From Spirochaetia bacterium (GTDB lineage: Bacteria; Spirochaetota; Spirochaetia; Treponematales; Breznakiellaceae), in assembly GCA_025997795.1 (NCBI GenBank), contig BNVB01000076.1, positions 1 to 9,531 on the forward strand: a DNA stretch of 9,531 bases, given 5' to 3'. The position numbers and the translations under genes are program-made. The notes under the pieces were generated by a model. The model had not been told where the DNA came from and did not search any database. It saw only the letters and a list, made by a program, of their open reading frames with translations. Positions 1-5,586 of this stretch are shown piece after piece. Within the stretch, counting starts at the first letter, position 1. Each line of letters opens with the position of its first letter.

Positions 1-359
1 AGGATAGGATCGTTCTGGGAACTCCAGCCCAGGGCACGGACCGCCGCCACAGGGATAAGCCAAAGAAAGGCATAGTTGGTAAAATTAGCCTGGGCAGAGA
101 TAATCCGCAAAAGGGCAAAAACAAAACAAACGACAAACGGCAGGGCCGCCGGCAGGGCCACCACATCGATACAGGCAGAAACCCACCGGGCAAGGCCAAA
201 ACCGCCGGGATTGATAAAAGACCCAAGAAAAAACCGGAAAAAAGCAATAATTGTCCCGGTTAAGAGGGCCCAGGTTCCCCCTTCCAGGGCCGATTCATCG
301 TTAAGGGAACGCCAAAAAAGGTAAAACAGGGGTGTCCAAAGAAAGCAAAAGAGGGTCAT
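1..359 (-). CDS. Multi-pass membrane protein, N-terminal part, runs off left edge
   Basis: The open frame begins at an ATG (359-357, minus) and continues without a stop to base 1, giving 119 residues. The composition is strongly hydrophobic, with about four likely membrane segments near residues 3-16, 29-45, 63-87 and 94-111. Arg and Asp/Glu residues sit in the short loops between them, as in an integral inner-membrane protein. I do not recognise the family. Opposite-strand frames here (for example 76-324 plus) give Lys/Arg/Pro-rich nonsense, whereas this frame has consistent membrane-protein composition. It diverges from infC across a 143-nt gap. The start is uncertain: the ATG at 359 has no Shine-Dalgarno sequence. 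A strong AGGAGG lies further upstream (416-411, minus), before another in-frame ATG (395) that is cut off by a TGA seven codons later. Confidence 0.6.
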   Translation of the reverse strand, partial: MTLFCFLWTPLFYLFWRSLNDESALEGGTWALLTGTIIAFFRFFLGSFINPGGFGLARWVSACIDVVALPAALPFVVCFVFALLRIISAQANFTNYAFLWLIPVAAVRALGWSSQNDPI

Positions 360-401
360 AGCGAAATTGTATCAGTTTTTGGCTTTCTGTTCCATACCTA
401 C

Positions 402-431
402 TTTACATTTCCTCCTTTTATAAGGTATACT
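402..431 (+). promoter_or_regulatory. Probable sigma70-type promoter of the infC operon
   Basis: A TTTACA -35 hexamer (402-407) is followed after 18 nt by a TATACT -10 hexamer (426-431), both close to consensus. Transcription would start near 438 and leave a leader of about 65 nt before the infC start. The -10 lies inside the first copy of a tandem 22-bp repeat, and the second copy repeats TATACT at 448-453 without a good -35. The same heptamer GTATACT forms the -10 of the HD-GYP gene promoter. This is prediction from motif match and spacing only. Confidence 0.55.
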
Positions 432-461
432 GGTACAGCTTATAAAGTATACTGGTACAGC
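418..461 (+). repeat. Two-copy 22-bp tandem repeat in the infC promoter
   Basis: Bases 418-439 and 440-461 are head-to-tail copies of a 22-bp unit that differ only at one position (G424 versus A446). Each unit starts TTATAA, contains GTATAC and ends CTGGTACAGC. The first copy supplies the predicted -10 box and the second falls around or just after the predicted transcription start. It could be a regulator site, a duplicated core promoter or a chance duplication. Confidence 0.85.
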
Positions 462-502
462 AATTCTTTAGTTTGCGCCCTATAGGATGGGAAGGAGGTC
501 AG

Positions 503-1099
503 TTGGCGGATAAGGATTTACGAATCAATGAGCAAATTCGGGTGCGGGAAGTCCGGCTCATCCGGGAAGACGGTGAGCAGAGTATTATGTCCACTCAGGA
601 AGCTCTCGAATTGGCACGGGAACAGGGGCTGGATCTTGTAGAAGTGGCCCCCCAGGCAAATCCGCCGGTGGTCAAAGTTCTCGACTACGGCAAGTTTAAA
701 TTCGAGAACGAAAAAAAAGTTCGGGACTCGAAAAAAAAGCAAAAGCTGCTTAAACTAAAAGAAATCCGTATGCAGCCCAAGATAGATGATCATGATTTGG
801 ACTTTAAGTCCAAACATGTACGGGGCTTTCTTGCAGAAGGCAACAAAGTCAAGGTAACGGTACGGTTCAGGGGCCGGGAATTGGCCCATACCGAATTGGG
901 GCTGGATGTCTTAAAGGATGTTCTGGCCCGGATTGAGGGGGAATATGTCATGGACAAACCCCCTGCTATGGAAGGACGGTTTATGTCCATGGTCCTTAGT
1001 CCCAGGGCCAAGACAGGAAAACCGGCCAAACCGGCGGATTCCGCCGGAAGTGAAGCGCCGGCCGGGGAAGAAACCCCTCCGGTTAAACAGGAAGGATAA
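503..1099 (+). CDS. infC: Translation initiation factor IF-3
   Basis: IF3 binds the 30S subunit, keeps it apart from 50S and proofreads start-codon and initiator-tRNA pairing. The 198-residue product shows the N-domain opening with RINEQIR, the motif DLVEVAP, the YGKFKFE linker start, a Lys-rich linker, and the C-domain signatures KEIRMQP, VTVRFRGREL and MVLSPR. All match the family in order. A start at TTG 503 is preferred because a near-perfect AAGGAGGT (492-499) ends just before it and the IF3 homology begins a few residues later. The frame is open back to 473, but those codons contain the Shine-Dalgarno sequence. A non-AUG start is usual for infC and is tied to IF3 autoregulation. About 28 extra residues, rich in Pro, Ala and Glu, follow the conserved core. 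It is the first gene of the operon, and rpmI starts 4 nt after its stop. Confidence 0.96.
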   Translation: MADKDLRINEQIRVREVRLIREDGEQSIMSTQEALELAREQGLDLVEVAPQANPPVVKVLDYGKFKFENEKKVRDSKKKQKLLKLKEIRMQPKIDDHDLDFKSKHVRGFLAEGNKVKVTVRFRGRELAHTELGLDVLKDVLARIEGEYVMDKPPAMEGRFMSMVLSPRAKTGKPAKPADSAGSEAPAGEETPPVKQEG

Positions 1100-1103
1100 A
1101 CCG

Positions 1104-1310
1104 ATGCCCAAGATTAAGATGAAAACCAAAAAAAGCGCTGCAAAGCGTTTTTCATTTACCGGATCGGGGAAGGTTAAGTACAAAAAACAGAACCTTCGTC
1201 ATATACTCACCAAAAAGTCCTCTAAACGGAAGCGGAACCTGCGCCATGCGGGAATCCTTTCGGATGACAATGTAAAGGTGATCCGTAAACAGTTACTGCC
1301 CTACGGTTAA
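1104..1310 (+). CDS. rpmI: 50S ribosomal protein L35
   Basis: This small basic component of the large ribosomal subunit has 68 residues, the normal length for L35. It starts MPKIKMKTKKSAAKRFSFTG, contains the conserved HILTKKSSKRKRNLR core, and ends with the usual VKVIRKQLLPYG. Gene order infC-rpmI-rplT is one of the most conserved in bacteria. The start at ATG 1104 is fixed by the invariant MPK-K-K beginning and by an AGGAAGGA (1089-1096) inside the end of infC, 7 nt away. An upstream extension to 918 in the same frame is open only by chance over infC. Translation is probably coupled to infC. Confidence 0.97.
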   Translation: MPKIKMKTKKSAAKRFSFTGSGKVKYKKQNLRHILTKKSSKRKRNLRHAGILSDDNVKVIRKQLLPYG

Positions 1311-1317
1311 TGGAATT

Positions 1318-1369
1318 AACATGAAACTTTGTTTCATGTTCGATATTTTGAAGGCGTTTTTTCAAACGC
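1318..1369 (+). promoter_or_regulatory. Hairpins in the rpmI-rplT gap (possible L20 autoregulation element)
   Basis: The 76-nt gap holds a perfect 10-bp inverted repeat, AACATGAAAC (1318-1327) and GTTTCATGTT (1331-1340), with a three-base loop. A second, weaker hairpin pairs GCGTTT (1354-1359) with AAACGC (1364-1369). It competes with TTTGAA (1347-1352) pairing with TTCAAA (1361-1366). No T-tract follows the first stem, so it does not look like a simple terminator. L20 is known to repress its own operon in E. coli and B. subtilis by binding mRNA. That this element does the same here is inference from position alone. Confidence 0.45.
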
Positions 1370-1386
1370 ACTAGAGAGAGGTTTTT

Positions 1387-1746
1387 ATGTCACGCGCAGT
1401 AGACGGTTCCAAACGCAAGAACCACCGGAAAAAAATACTCAAAATGGCCAAAGGTTACTGGGGCCGGCGGCACTCGAACTATAAAACCGCCAAAGATGCG
1501 GTAACCAAAGGGCTTTTTTATGCATACCGGGACCGGAAGGACCGGAAGGGCGATTTTCGCCGTATCTGGATTATCCGGATCAACGCCGCCTGCCGGGCAG
1601 AAGGGATTAGCTATTCCCGTTTTGTCCAGGGTCTTACCAAGGCAGGTATTACCCTTAACCGGAAGGCTCTGGCCTACCTTGCTTCCGAAGACCCCAATGC
1701 TTTTAAGGTCATAACCGCCAGGGCAAAAGCCGCCCTGGGAGCCTAA
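1387..1746 (+). CDS. rplT: 50S ribosomal protein L20
   Basis: L20 is a 23S rRNA-binding protein needed early in large-subunit assembly. The 119-residue product matches the family end to end: it starts MSRAVDGSKRKNHRKKILKM, has AKGYWGRRHSNYKTAKDAV, YAYRDRKDRKGDFRRIWIIRINAA, and the C-terminal globular part with GLTKAGITLNRKALAYLA. The start ATG has AGAGG (1377-1381) five bases upstream. The gene follows rpmI after a structured 76-nt gap. Its stop is followed one base later by the next start, so the downstream coiled-coil gene is translationally coupled to it. Confidence 0.97.
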   Translation: MSRAVDGSKRKNHRKKILKMAKGYWGRRHSNYKTAKDAVTKGLFYAYRDRKDRKGDFRRIWIIRINAACRAEGISYSRFVQGLTKAGITLNRKALAYLASEDPNAFKVITARAKAALGA

Positions 1747-1747
1747 G

Positions 1748-2191
1748 ATGGTTACCCTCGAGCAAATCAAGCTGCTGGAATCCAAAATTGCCAGGGCAAT
1801 TAACTTTGTTACCCAGGTAACAGAAGAAAATACCCGGTTAAAAAAACGGAATGACGAGCTTGAGGAAACCATTGCCAAATTAAAAGAAGAAAAAACCAAG
1901 GTTGAGGAAGGAATAGTATCGGCCCTGGGAAGACTTAACCAGTTCGAAGATGCCATAGAACGGAGCCTTTCGGCGGCCAAATCCAGTCCCGCCGCCGTGC
2001 CGGAAGCCCCGGAAAAACGGCAGGAAATACCGGTCCAGCCGCAGCCCGCTCCGTCAGCCAAACCCGGCCCTCAGCCGGCGGCAGAACCTCCGGCGGCGCC
2101 GCCGTCAGTATACCTGGTGGATGAAGAGCCGGCAGAAGAAGAATTTGAAGAAGCCGAAAACTCAGGCGAGGCGGAACTGGATATATTTTAA
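1748..2191 (+). CDS. Coiled-coil protein with Pro/Ala-rich acidic tail (ZapB-like?)
   Basis: I do not recognise a named family with certainty. Residues 1-72 form a strong heptad-patterned coiled coil (MVTLEQIKLLESKIARAINF, then a continuous Leu/Ile/Glu/Lys stretch). Residues about 75-120 are a Pro/Ala-rich linker, and 121-147 are an acidic tail ending ELDIF. The lack of signal peptide or membrane segment suggests a cytoplasmic protein. The coiled coil resembles short division proteins of the ZapB/DUF904 type, and the next gene is ZapA-like, so a role at the FtsZ ring is plausible but inferred. GGGAG (1737-1741) lies six bases before the ATG, inside the end of rplT, and only one base separates the two genes. 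The linker is notably GC-rich compared with the first half of the gene. Confidence 0.75.
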   Translation: MVTLEQIKLLESKIARAINFVTQVTEENTRLKKRNDELEETIAKLKEEKTKVEEGIVSALGRLNQFEDAIERSLSAAKSSPAAVPEAPEKRQEIPVQPQPAPSAKPGPQPAAEPPAAPPSVYLVDEEPAEEEFEEAENSGEAELDIF

Positions 2192-2193
2192 AC

Positions 2194-2484
2194 ATGGAAA
2201 AGAGTAACCTTCATTTTAATTTGCTGGGAACCTCTTTTTCCATTGCCGCCGACGAAGACCCCGCTTATCTGGAAAGCCTCCTTAACCGTTACCGGATTAT
2301 CCTTGAAAACACACGAAAATCCACCGGTTTGGACAATGAGCCCCTCAAACTGGCCATCCTTACAGGATTCCTGCTCTGCGATGAAATCGAAAAAATGAAA
2401 AACCAAAACAGCAAGGAAAGCCGGGAAGCGGAACAGCGAACCCTTAATATGATCGCCCGAATTGACGAAGCCATTCCCCAATAA
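2194..2484 (+). CDS. zapA: ZapA-like cell division protein
   Basis: ZapA proteins bind FtsZ and stabilise the division ring. The 96-residue product has the expected two-part layout: an N-terminal alpha/beta head (LHFNLLGTSFSIAADEDPAY, the equivalent of the IFGRSLRVNC-type opening) and a C-terminal helix with LKLAILTGFLLCDEIEKMK leading into a charged coiled coil (about residues 63-94). Length and pattern fit the family, but sequence identity to E. coli ZapA is low, so the assignment is by pattern and context. It starts two bases after the preceding stop and has no clear Shine-Dalgarno sequence, which suggests translational coupling with the coiled-coil gene. manA begins 15 nt after its stop. 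Confidence 0.68.
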   Translation: MEKSNLHFNLLGTSFSIAADEDPAYLESLLNRYRIILENTRKSTGLDNEPLKLAILTGFLLCDEIEKMKNQNSKESREAEQRTLNMIARIDEAIPQ

Positions 2485-2499
2485 GATAAGGAACATACC

Positions 2500-3735
2500 A
2501 TGACCGGTGTATACAAACTCCAAAATACGGTAAAACACTATGCCTGGGGTTCCCCCGAATGGATTCCCGCCCTCCTGGGAACGGATAATCCGGAGGCAGA
2601 ACCCTGGGCGGAACTGTGGATGGGTATTCACAGCGAAGGGCCTTCCCTGGCCATAACGGGAACAGACGGCAGAGACCCCGGTAAAACGGTTAAAACCATT
2701 CCCCTTTCGGAAGTGGCAACTATTCCCTTTCTCTTAAAGTTCCTTGCCGCCGGAAGCCCCCTTTCCATCCAGGCCCATCCCAATATGGAACAGGCCAGAG
2801 AAGGTTTTGAAAGGGAAAACAAGGCGAATATCGCCCGGAACGCCCCGGAACGTAACTACAAAGATCCCAGCCACAAGCCGGAAATACTCTGCGCCCTTAC
2901 CCCCTTTACCGCCATGGCGGGATTCAGGGAAAGCGCCGAAACAAAACGCCTCCTTTCCCTGGTAACGGGAACCGAAAAACTCCGGACCGCCCTTGGGGAC
3001 GGATACCAGCCCTTTCTTTCCACCCTTTTCGGTTTAACCGAAGCGGAACGGAAAGCCCTTAACAGGGCGGTACTTGCGGCGGCTGCCGCGGCAGCGGCCG
3101 GGGCAACTGCCGGGGCGGCGGCGGCGGCCGGGGCCTCGGCCAAAAACCCGGATACAGCGGTTTTAACCCTCTGTGGGGAATTTGCCGCCGCCTACCCCAA
3201 CGATCCGGGGATCATTTCGCCCCTTTACCTTAATGTGATTGAACTGCGGCCCTTCCAGGCGATTTTTGTCCCTGCGGGAATACTCCATGCCTATGTACAC
3301 GGTTTTGCCATGGAATGTATGGCCAATTCGGATAATGTACTCCGCGGCGGCCTTACCCCCAAACATATTGACCTCCCGGAACTATTTTCCATTCTGCGTT
3401 TTGAGCCCTTTAAACCCGAACTGCTCCAGGCCGCCGAAGTTTCCCCCAACTGTTACTGCTATAAAACTTCCTGCGGGGAATTTTCCCTTTACCGCTGCGG
3501 CGGAACGGCGGAAAGTTCCTCAAAAACGGAACTGGCCGTACCGGGAGAAGCAATTATTGCCCTTTATGAAGGAAGCGCCGCTGTCTGCATAACGGATAAC
3601 GGCGGCCAAACCAAAAATACCGTTAGACTTTACCAGGGAGAATCGGCCTTTGTCGGGCGGCGGGAACCGGGAGAAACACTGGTGTTTCTCCCGGCGGGAA
3701 ACTGTACACTTTTTGCCGCGCTTAAACCGGAGTAA
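2500..3735 (+). CDS. manA: Mannose-6-phosphate isomerase, type I
   Basis: This enzyme interconverts mannose 6-phosphate and fructose 6-phosphate in the cytoplasm, linking mannose use and GDP-mannose-type glycan precursors to glycolysis. The 411-residue product begins with the family pattern YKLQNTVKHYAWGS. It carries the zinc ligands in order: Gln91 and His93 in SIQAHP, Glu128 in HKPEI, and His263 in VPAGILHAY. The catalytic-site strand SDNVLRGGLTPKHID (277-291) follows, with its Arg282. A C-terminal cupin-like part runs to the end. Residues 191-214 are an almost pure Ala/Gly stretch that is not part of the conserved fold and probably replaces or lengthens a surface helix. AAGGA upstream of ATG 2500 is a weak ribosome site. 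It belongs to the infC operon by spacing. Confidence 0.95.
   Translation: MTGVYKLQNTVKHYAWGSPEWIPALLGTDNPEAEPWAELWMGIHSEGPSLAITGTDGRDPGKTVKTIPLSEVATIPFLLKFLAAGSPLSIQAHPNMEQAREGFERENKANIARNAPERNYKDPSHKPEILCALTPFTAMAGFRESAETKRLLSLVTGTEKLRTALGDGYQPFLSTLFGLTEAERKALNRAVLAAAAAAAAGATAGAAAAAGASAKNPDTAVLTLCGEFAAAYPNDPGIISPLYLNVIELRPFQAIFVPAGILHAYVHGFAMECMANSDNVLRGGLTPKHIDLPELFSILRFEPFKPELLQAAEVSPNCYCYKTSCGEFSLYRCGGTAESSSKTELAVPGEAIIALYEGSAAVCITDNGGQTKNTVRLYQGESAFVGRREPGETLVFLPAGNCTLFAALKPE
3070..3141 (+). repeat. GC-rich Ala/Gly-coding low-complexity tract inside manA
   Basis: These 24 codons (residues 191-214) encode Ala and Gly almost exclusively through GCG, GCC, GCA and GGG codons. The DNA consists of short imperfect iterations of GCGGC and GCCGGGGC. 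Tracts of this kind can change length by slippage in steps of three bases, which would keep the frame. It lies between the LLSLVTGTEK-containing helical region and the segment leading to the His263 motif. Confidence 0.75.
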
Positions 3736-3756
3736 GCATGGATTACCTGCAAGCAA

Positions 3757-4209
3757 ATGAACATTCTTGTTGATGCCGATTCCTGCCCTGCGGCGGCCCG
3801 GGAACTGGTACTCCGGGCGGCAAAACGAAGCGGGGTAACGGCGGTTTTTGCGGCAAACCGGGTTATACCCGGCATAACAGGCGAATATGCCCACATGCTG
3901 GTCTGCCCCGGAAAAGAAGGGGCCGCCGACGACCGCCTGGCGGCGCTGGCGCAGCGGGGCGATCTGGCCGTTACCCGGGATGTACCGCTGGCCGCCCGGC
4001 TTTTGGAAGCCGGGGCGGCGGTGCTGGATGACCGGGGACGAATTTATACGGCGGAAAACATCCGGGAACGGCTTTCGCTTAGGGACTTTACTGTGGGCCT
4101 TGCGGAAAACGGTTATGATTTTGAACGCAGCAACAGTTATGGCAAACGGGAACTTAAGGCTTTTGCCGATTCTTTTGACAGGCTGTTAACGCACCTAACC
4201 CGGAAATAG
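3757..4209 (+). CDS. yaiI: UPF0178 (YaiI/DUF188) family protein
   Basis: The 150-residue product matches the YaiI family, PIN/NYN-like small proteins thought from their fold to be nucleases or RNA-binding proteins, though the function is not established. Visible family motifs are the opening NILVDADSCPAAARELVLRA, then AANR near residue 32, GAADDRLAALAQRGDLAVTRDVPLA (the GDL-IT-DIPLA block with acidic residues), a GAAVLDDRGRIYT block, NIRERLSLRDF, and KRELKAFA near the end. Length equals the usual 150-155. The ATG at 3757 puts VDAD at the expected position. An ATG at 3738 is in another frame. There is no clear Shine-Dalgarno sequence. It is the last gene of the rightward run and converges with the HD-GYP gene. 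Confidence 0.9.
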   Translation: MNILVDADSCPAAARELVLRAAKRSGVTAVFAANRVIPGITGEYAHMLVCPGKEGAADDRLAALAQRGDLAVTRDVPLAARLLEAGAAVLDDRGRIYTAENIRERLSLRDFTVGLAENGYDFERSNSYGKRELKAFADSFDRLLTHLTRK

Positions 4210-4253
4210 GGAATTGTTCCCTGAAGGGAGGGGTATTCGACCCCCGGCGAATA
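4209..4253. terminator. Convergent intergenic inverted repeats, possible terminator
   Basis: Between the two facing stop codons lie several small overlapping inverted repeats: GGGAA/TTCCC (4209-4213 with 4217-4221), GGGGT/ACCCC (4230-4234 with 4240-4244) and TATTCG/CGAATA (4234-4239 with 4248-4253). None is followed by a T-tract on either strand. If this region stops transcription it is not a classic intrinsic terminator. The call rests on position and pairing only. Confidence 0.35.
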
Positions 4254-4263
4254 AACCAACAGC

Positions 4264-5514
4264 TTATGCTTCCGGCTCTGGATAAAGGCTGCGTATCTGT
4301 TTGATGCTTGGCAGGATCTCGAAGAAAATATTGATTAATTCGGGGTCAAATTTGGTACCCCCCAGCTGTTTTATCTCTGCCAATACATCCGCCTCGGTCC
4401 AGGGTTCCTTGTATACCCGCCGTGAACAAAGAGCATCGTATACATCGGCAATAGCTACAATACGGCCCGTGAGGGGTATTTCTTCGCCTTTTTTGCCCAG
4501 CGGTTTTCCCCCGGCGGCGGTTTTAATCGCCCGGCCGGACACGGGTTCAATCCATCCGGGATACCCCGTCCCATCCCAATTTTCGTGGTGGGTTAAAGCA
4601 ACTTCCCAGGCAGTAATATCCACCGGAGACTGGGGATCCTCAAAAAGCTGTGCCCCATAGAGGGTATGATGCTGCATGATCGTGTATTCTTCGGGGGTAA
4701 ATTTGGCGGGCTTTTTAAGGATGATGTCGGAAATAGCCACCTTGCCCACATCGTGGAGCATGGAGGCGATTTTAAGGGTATCTTTGAACCGTTCTTTTTC
4801 CTGCTCAGGCACCTGGTGATGGTAGGCCCAGCGGTCATAAATCTCCACCGCATAACCGGCCACCCGGTTAACATGGGTTCCTGTTTCCTTTGGGTCCCTA
4901 AGCTCGGACATTTTGATCATCCGCAGAATCATGGCCCGGGTAACATAGGCCCGCTGAAGAGCCAGAGTGGCGTTGTTGGCAAAGTGGGTGATAAGGAATT
5001 CATCGTCCTTGGAAAAGGGAACCGCGCTGCCGTCCTTATCCAGGGCATTGATGATCTGTATGACCCCCAAAAGGCGGCCTTCGGCAGTCTGCAGGGGTAC
5101 TGCCAGTGTGGAGGTAGTTTTGTACCCCGAAATTTTGTCATAGGCGGTACTGTACGAATAAGGAGTGCCGGAGGCTATATTGTATACATCCGGCACATTA
5201 ACCGGTTTTCTGGTTAATGCGCAGTATCCGGAAACGGTTTTTTCGTTTATTCCTATGGAAAAAACAGAAAAAATAAGTTTTTGCCCCGGCGGCAGTTCCC
5301 TGGACATGGTATTGTTCTGGGAATACTTGATCACCAGTTTTTCCCGCATCCCCTCGTTTTCTTCGTCCTTTTCAACTACATAGATAGAACCGGCGTCTGC
5401 TTTGACTACCCGGCGGGCTTCGAGCAGTATTCGTTCCAGCAATAAATCCAGGTCCTGAATCTGGTTCAGTTCTGAGTCGAGTTGGATAATAGACTTAAAA
5501 TCGGTTTCAGGCAT
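4264..5514 (-). CDS. GAF / HD-GYP domain cyclic-di-GMP phosphodiesterase
   Basis: HD-GYP enzymes hydrolyse the second messenger c-di-GMP; the GAF domain is a sensory input. Counting from the Met at 5514, residues about 21-189 form the GAF domain (IQDLDLLLERILLEARR, DAGSIYVVE, LAVPL, GVIQIINA). The HD-GYP domain follows: H214 (GTHVNRVA), the HD pair H254-D255 (LHDVGK), MQHH near 280-283, the HHENWDGTGYP block (309-319), and IADVYDALCSRRVYKE (355-370). All expected metal-site motifs look intact. A 24-residue insert (about 320-343) after GYP is seen in one HD-GYP subgroup. No membrane segment is present, so it is cytosolic. The frame is also open to an ATG at 5526, giving 4 more residues, but the predicted -10 box overlaps that ATG and a weak GAGAG precedes 5514. 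Confidence 0.93.
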   Translation of the reverse strand: MPETDFKSIIQLDSELNQIQDLDLLLERILLEARRVVKADAGSIYVVEKDEENEGMREKLVIKYSQNNTMSRELPPGQKLIFSVFSIGINEKTVSGYCALTRKPVNVPDVYNIASGTPYSYSTAYDKISGYKTTSTLAVPLQTAEGRLLGVIQIINALDKDGSAVPFSKDDEFLITHFANNATLALQRAYVTRAMILRMIKMSELRDPKETGTHVNRVAGYAVEIYDRWAYHHQVPEQEKERFKDTLKIASMLHDVGKVAISDIILKKPAKFTPEEYTIMQHHTLYGAQLFEDPQSPVDITAWEVALTHHENWDGTGYPGWIEPVSGRAIKTAAGGKPLGKKGEEIPLTGRIVAIADVYDALCSRRVYKEPWTEADVLAEIKQLGGTKFDPELINIFFEILPSIKQIRSLYPEPEA

Positions 5515-5524
5515 ATAAACTCTC

Positions 5525-5558
5525 ATTATAGTATACGTATTATTTTAGGTTTTTGCAA
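5525..5558 (-). promoter_or_regulatory. Probable promoter of the GAF/HD-GYP gene
   Basis: Reading leftward, TTGCAA (5558-5553) is followed after exactly 17 nt by TATACT (5535-5530). A second, perfect TATAAT (5530-5525) overlaps it. Initiation from either would fall within about 10-12 nt of the ATG at 5514, giving an extremely short leader. The upstream ATG at 5526 would lie inside the -10 or at the start point, which argues against its use as the start codon. Confidence 0.6.
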
Positions 5559-5586
5559 GGAGTGTTTATTCACAAAGAAAAGTCCC

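Noticed and set aside
76..324. Plus-strand 82-codon frame
   Set aside because: Lys/Arg/Pro-rich with no family pattern. The minus strand over the same bases reads as a good membrane protein, so this is a shadow.
473..502. Longer infC reading from TTG 473
   Set aside because: These ten codons contain the AAGGAGGT ribosome site and have no IF3 similarity.
918..1103. Longer rpmI reading from 918
   Set aside because: It overlaps infC in another frame. L35 begins with the invariant MPK sequence at 1104, which also has its own ribosome site.
1531..1552. Short tandem GGACCGGAA repeat in rplT
   Set aside because: It encodes DRKDRKG at a place where L20 normally has an Arg/Lys-rich repeat-like sequence, so it is explained by the protein.
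1390..2061. Minus-strand 223-codon frame antisense to rplT and the coiled-coil gene
   Set aside because: It lies fully opposite rplT, a certain gene, and shows no recognisable motif. It is open by chance in GC-biased coding DNA.
4564..4634. Insert after the GYP motif as a novel HD-GYP feature
   Set aside because: A similar Gly/Pro/Lys-rich insert between GYP and GEEIPL is familiar from an HD-GYP subgroup in other bacteria, so it is not new.
4666..5217. Plus-strand 183-codon frame antisense to the HD-GYP gene
   Set aside because: The minus-strand protein has a full set of GAF and HD-GYP motifs over the same bases. No ribosome site or family pattern supports the plus frame.
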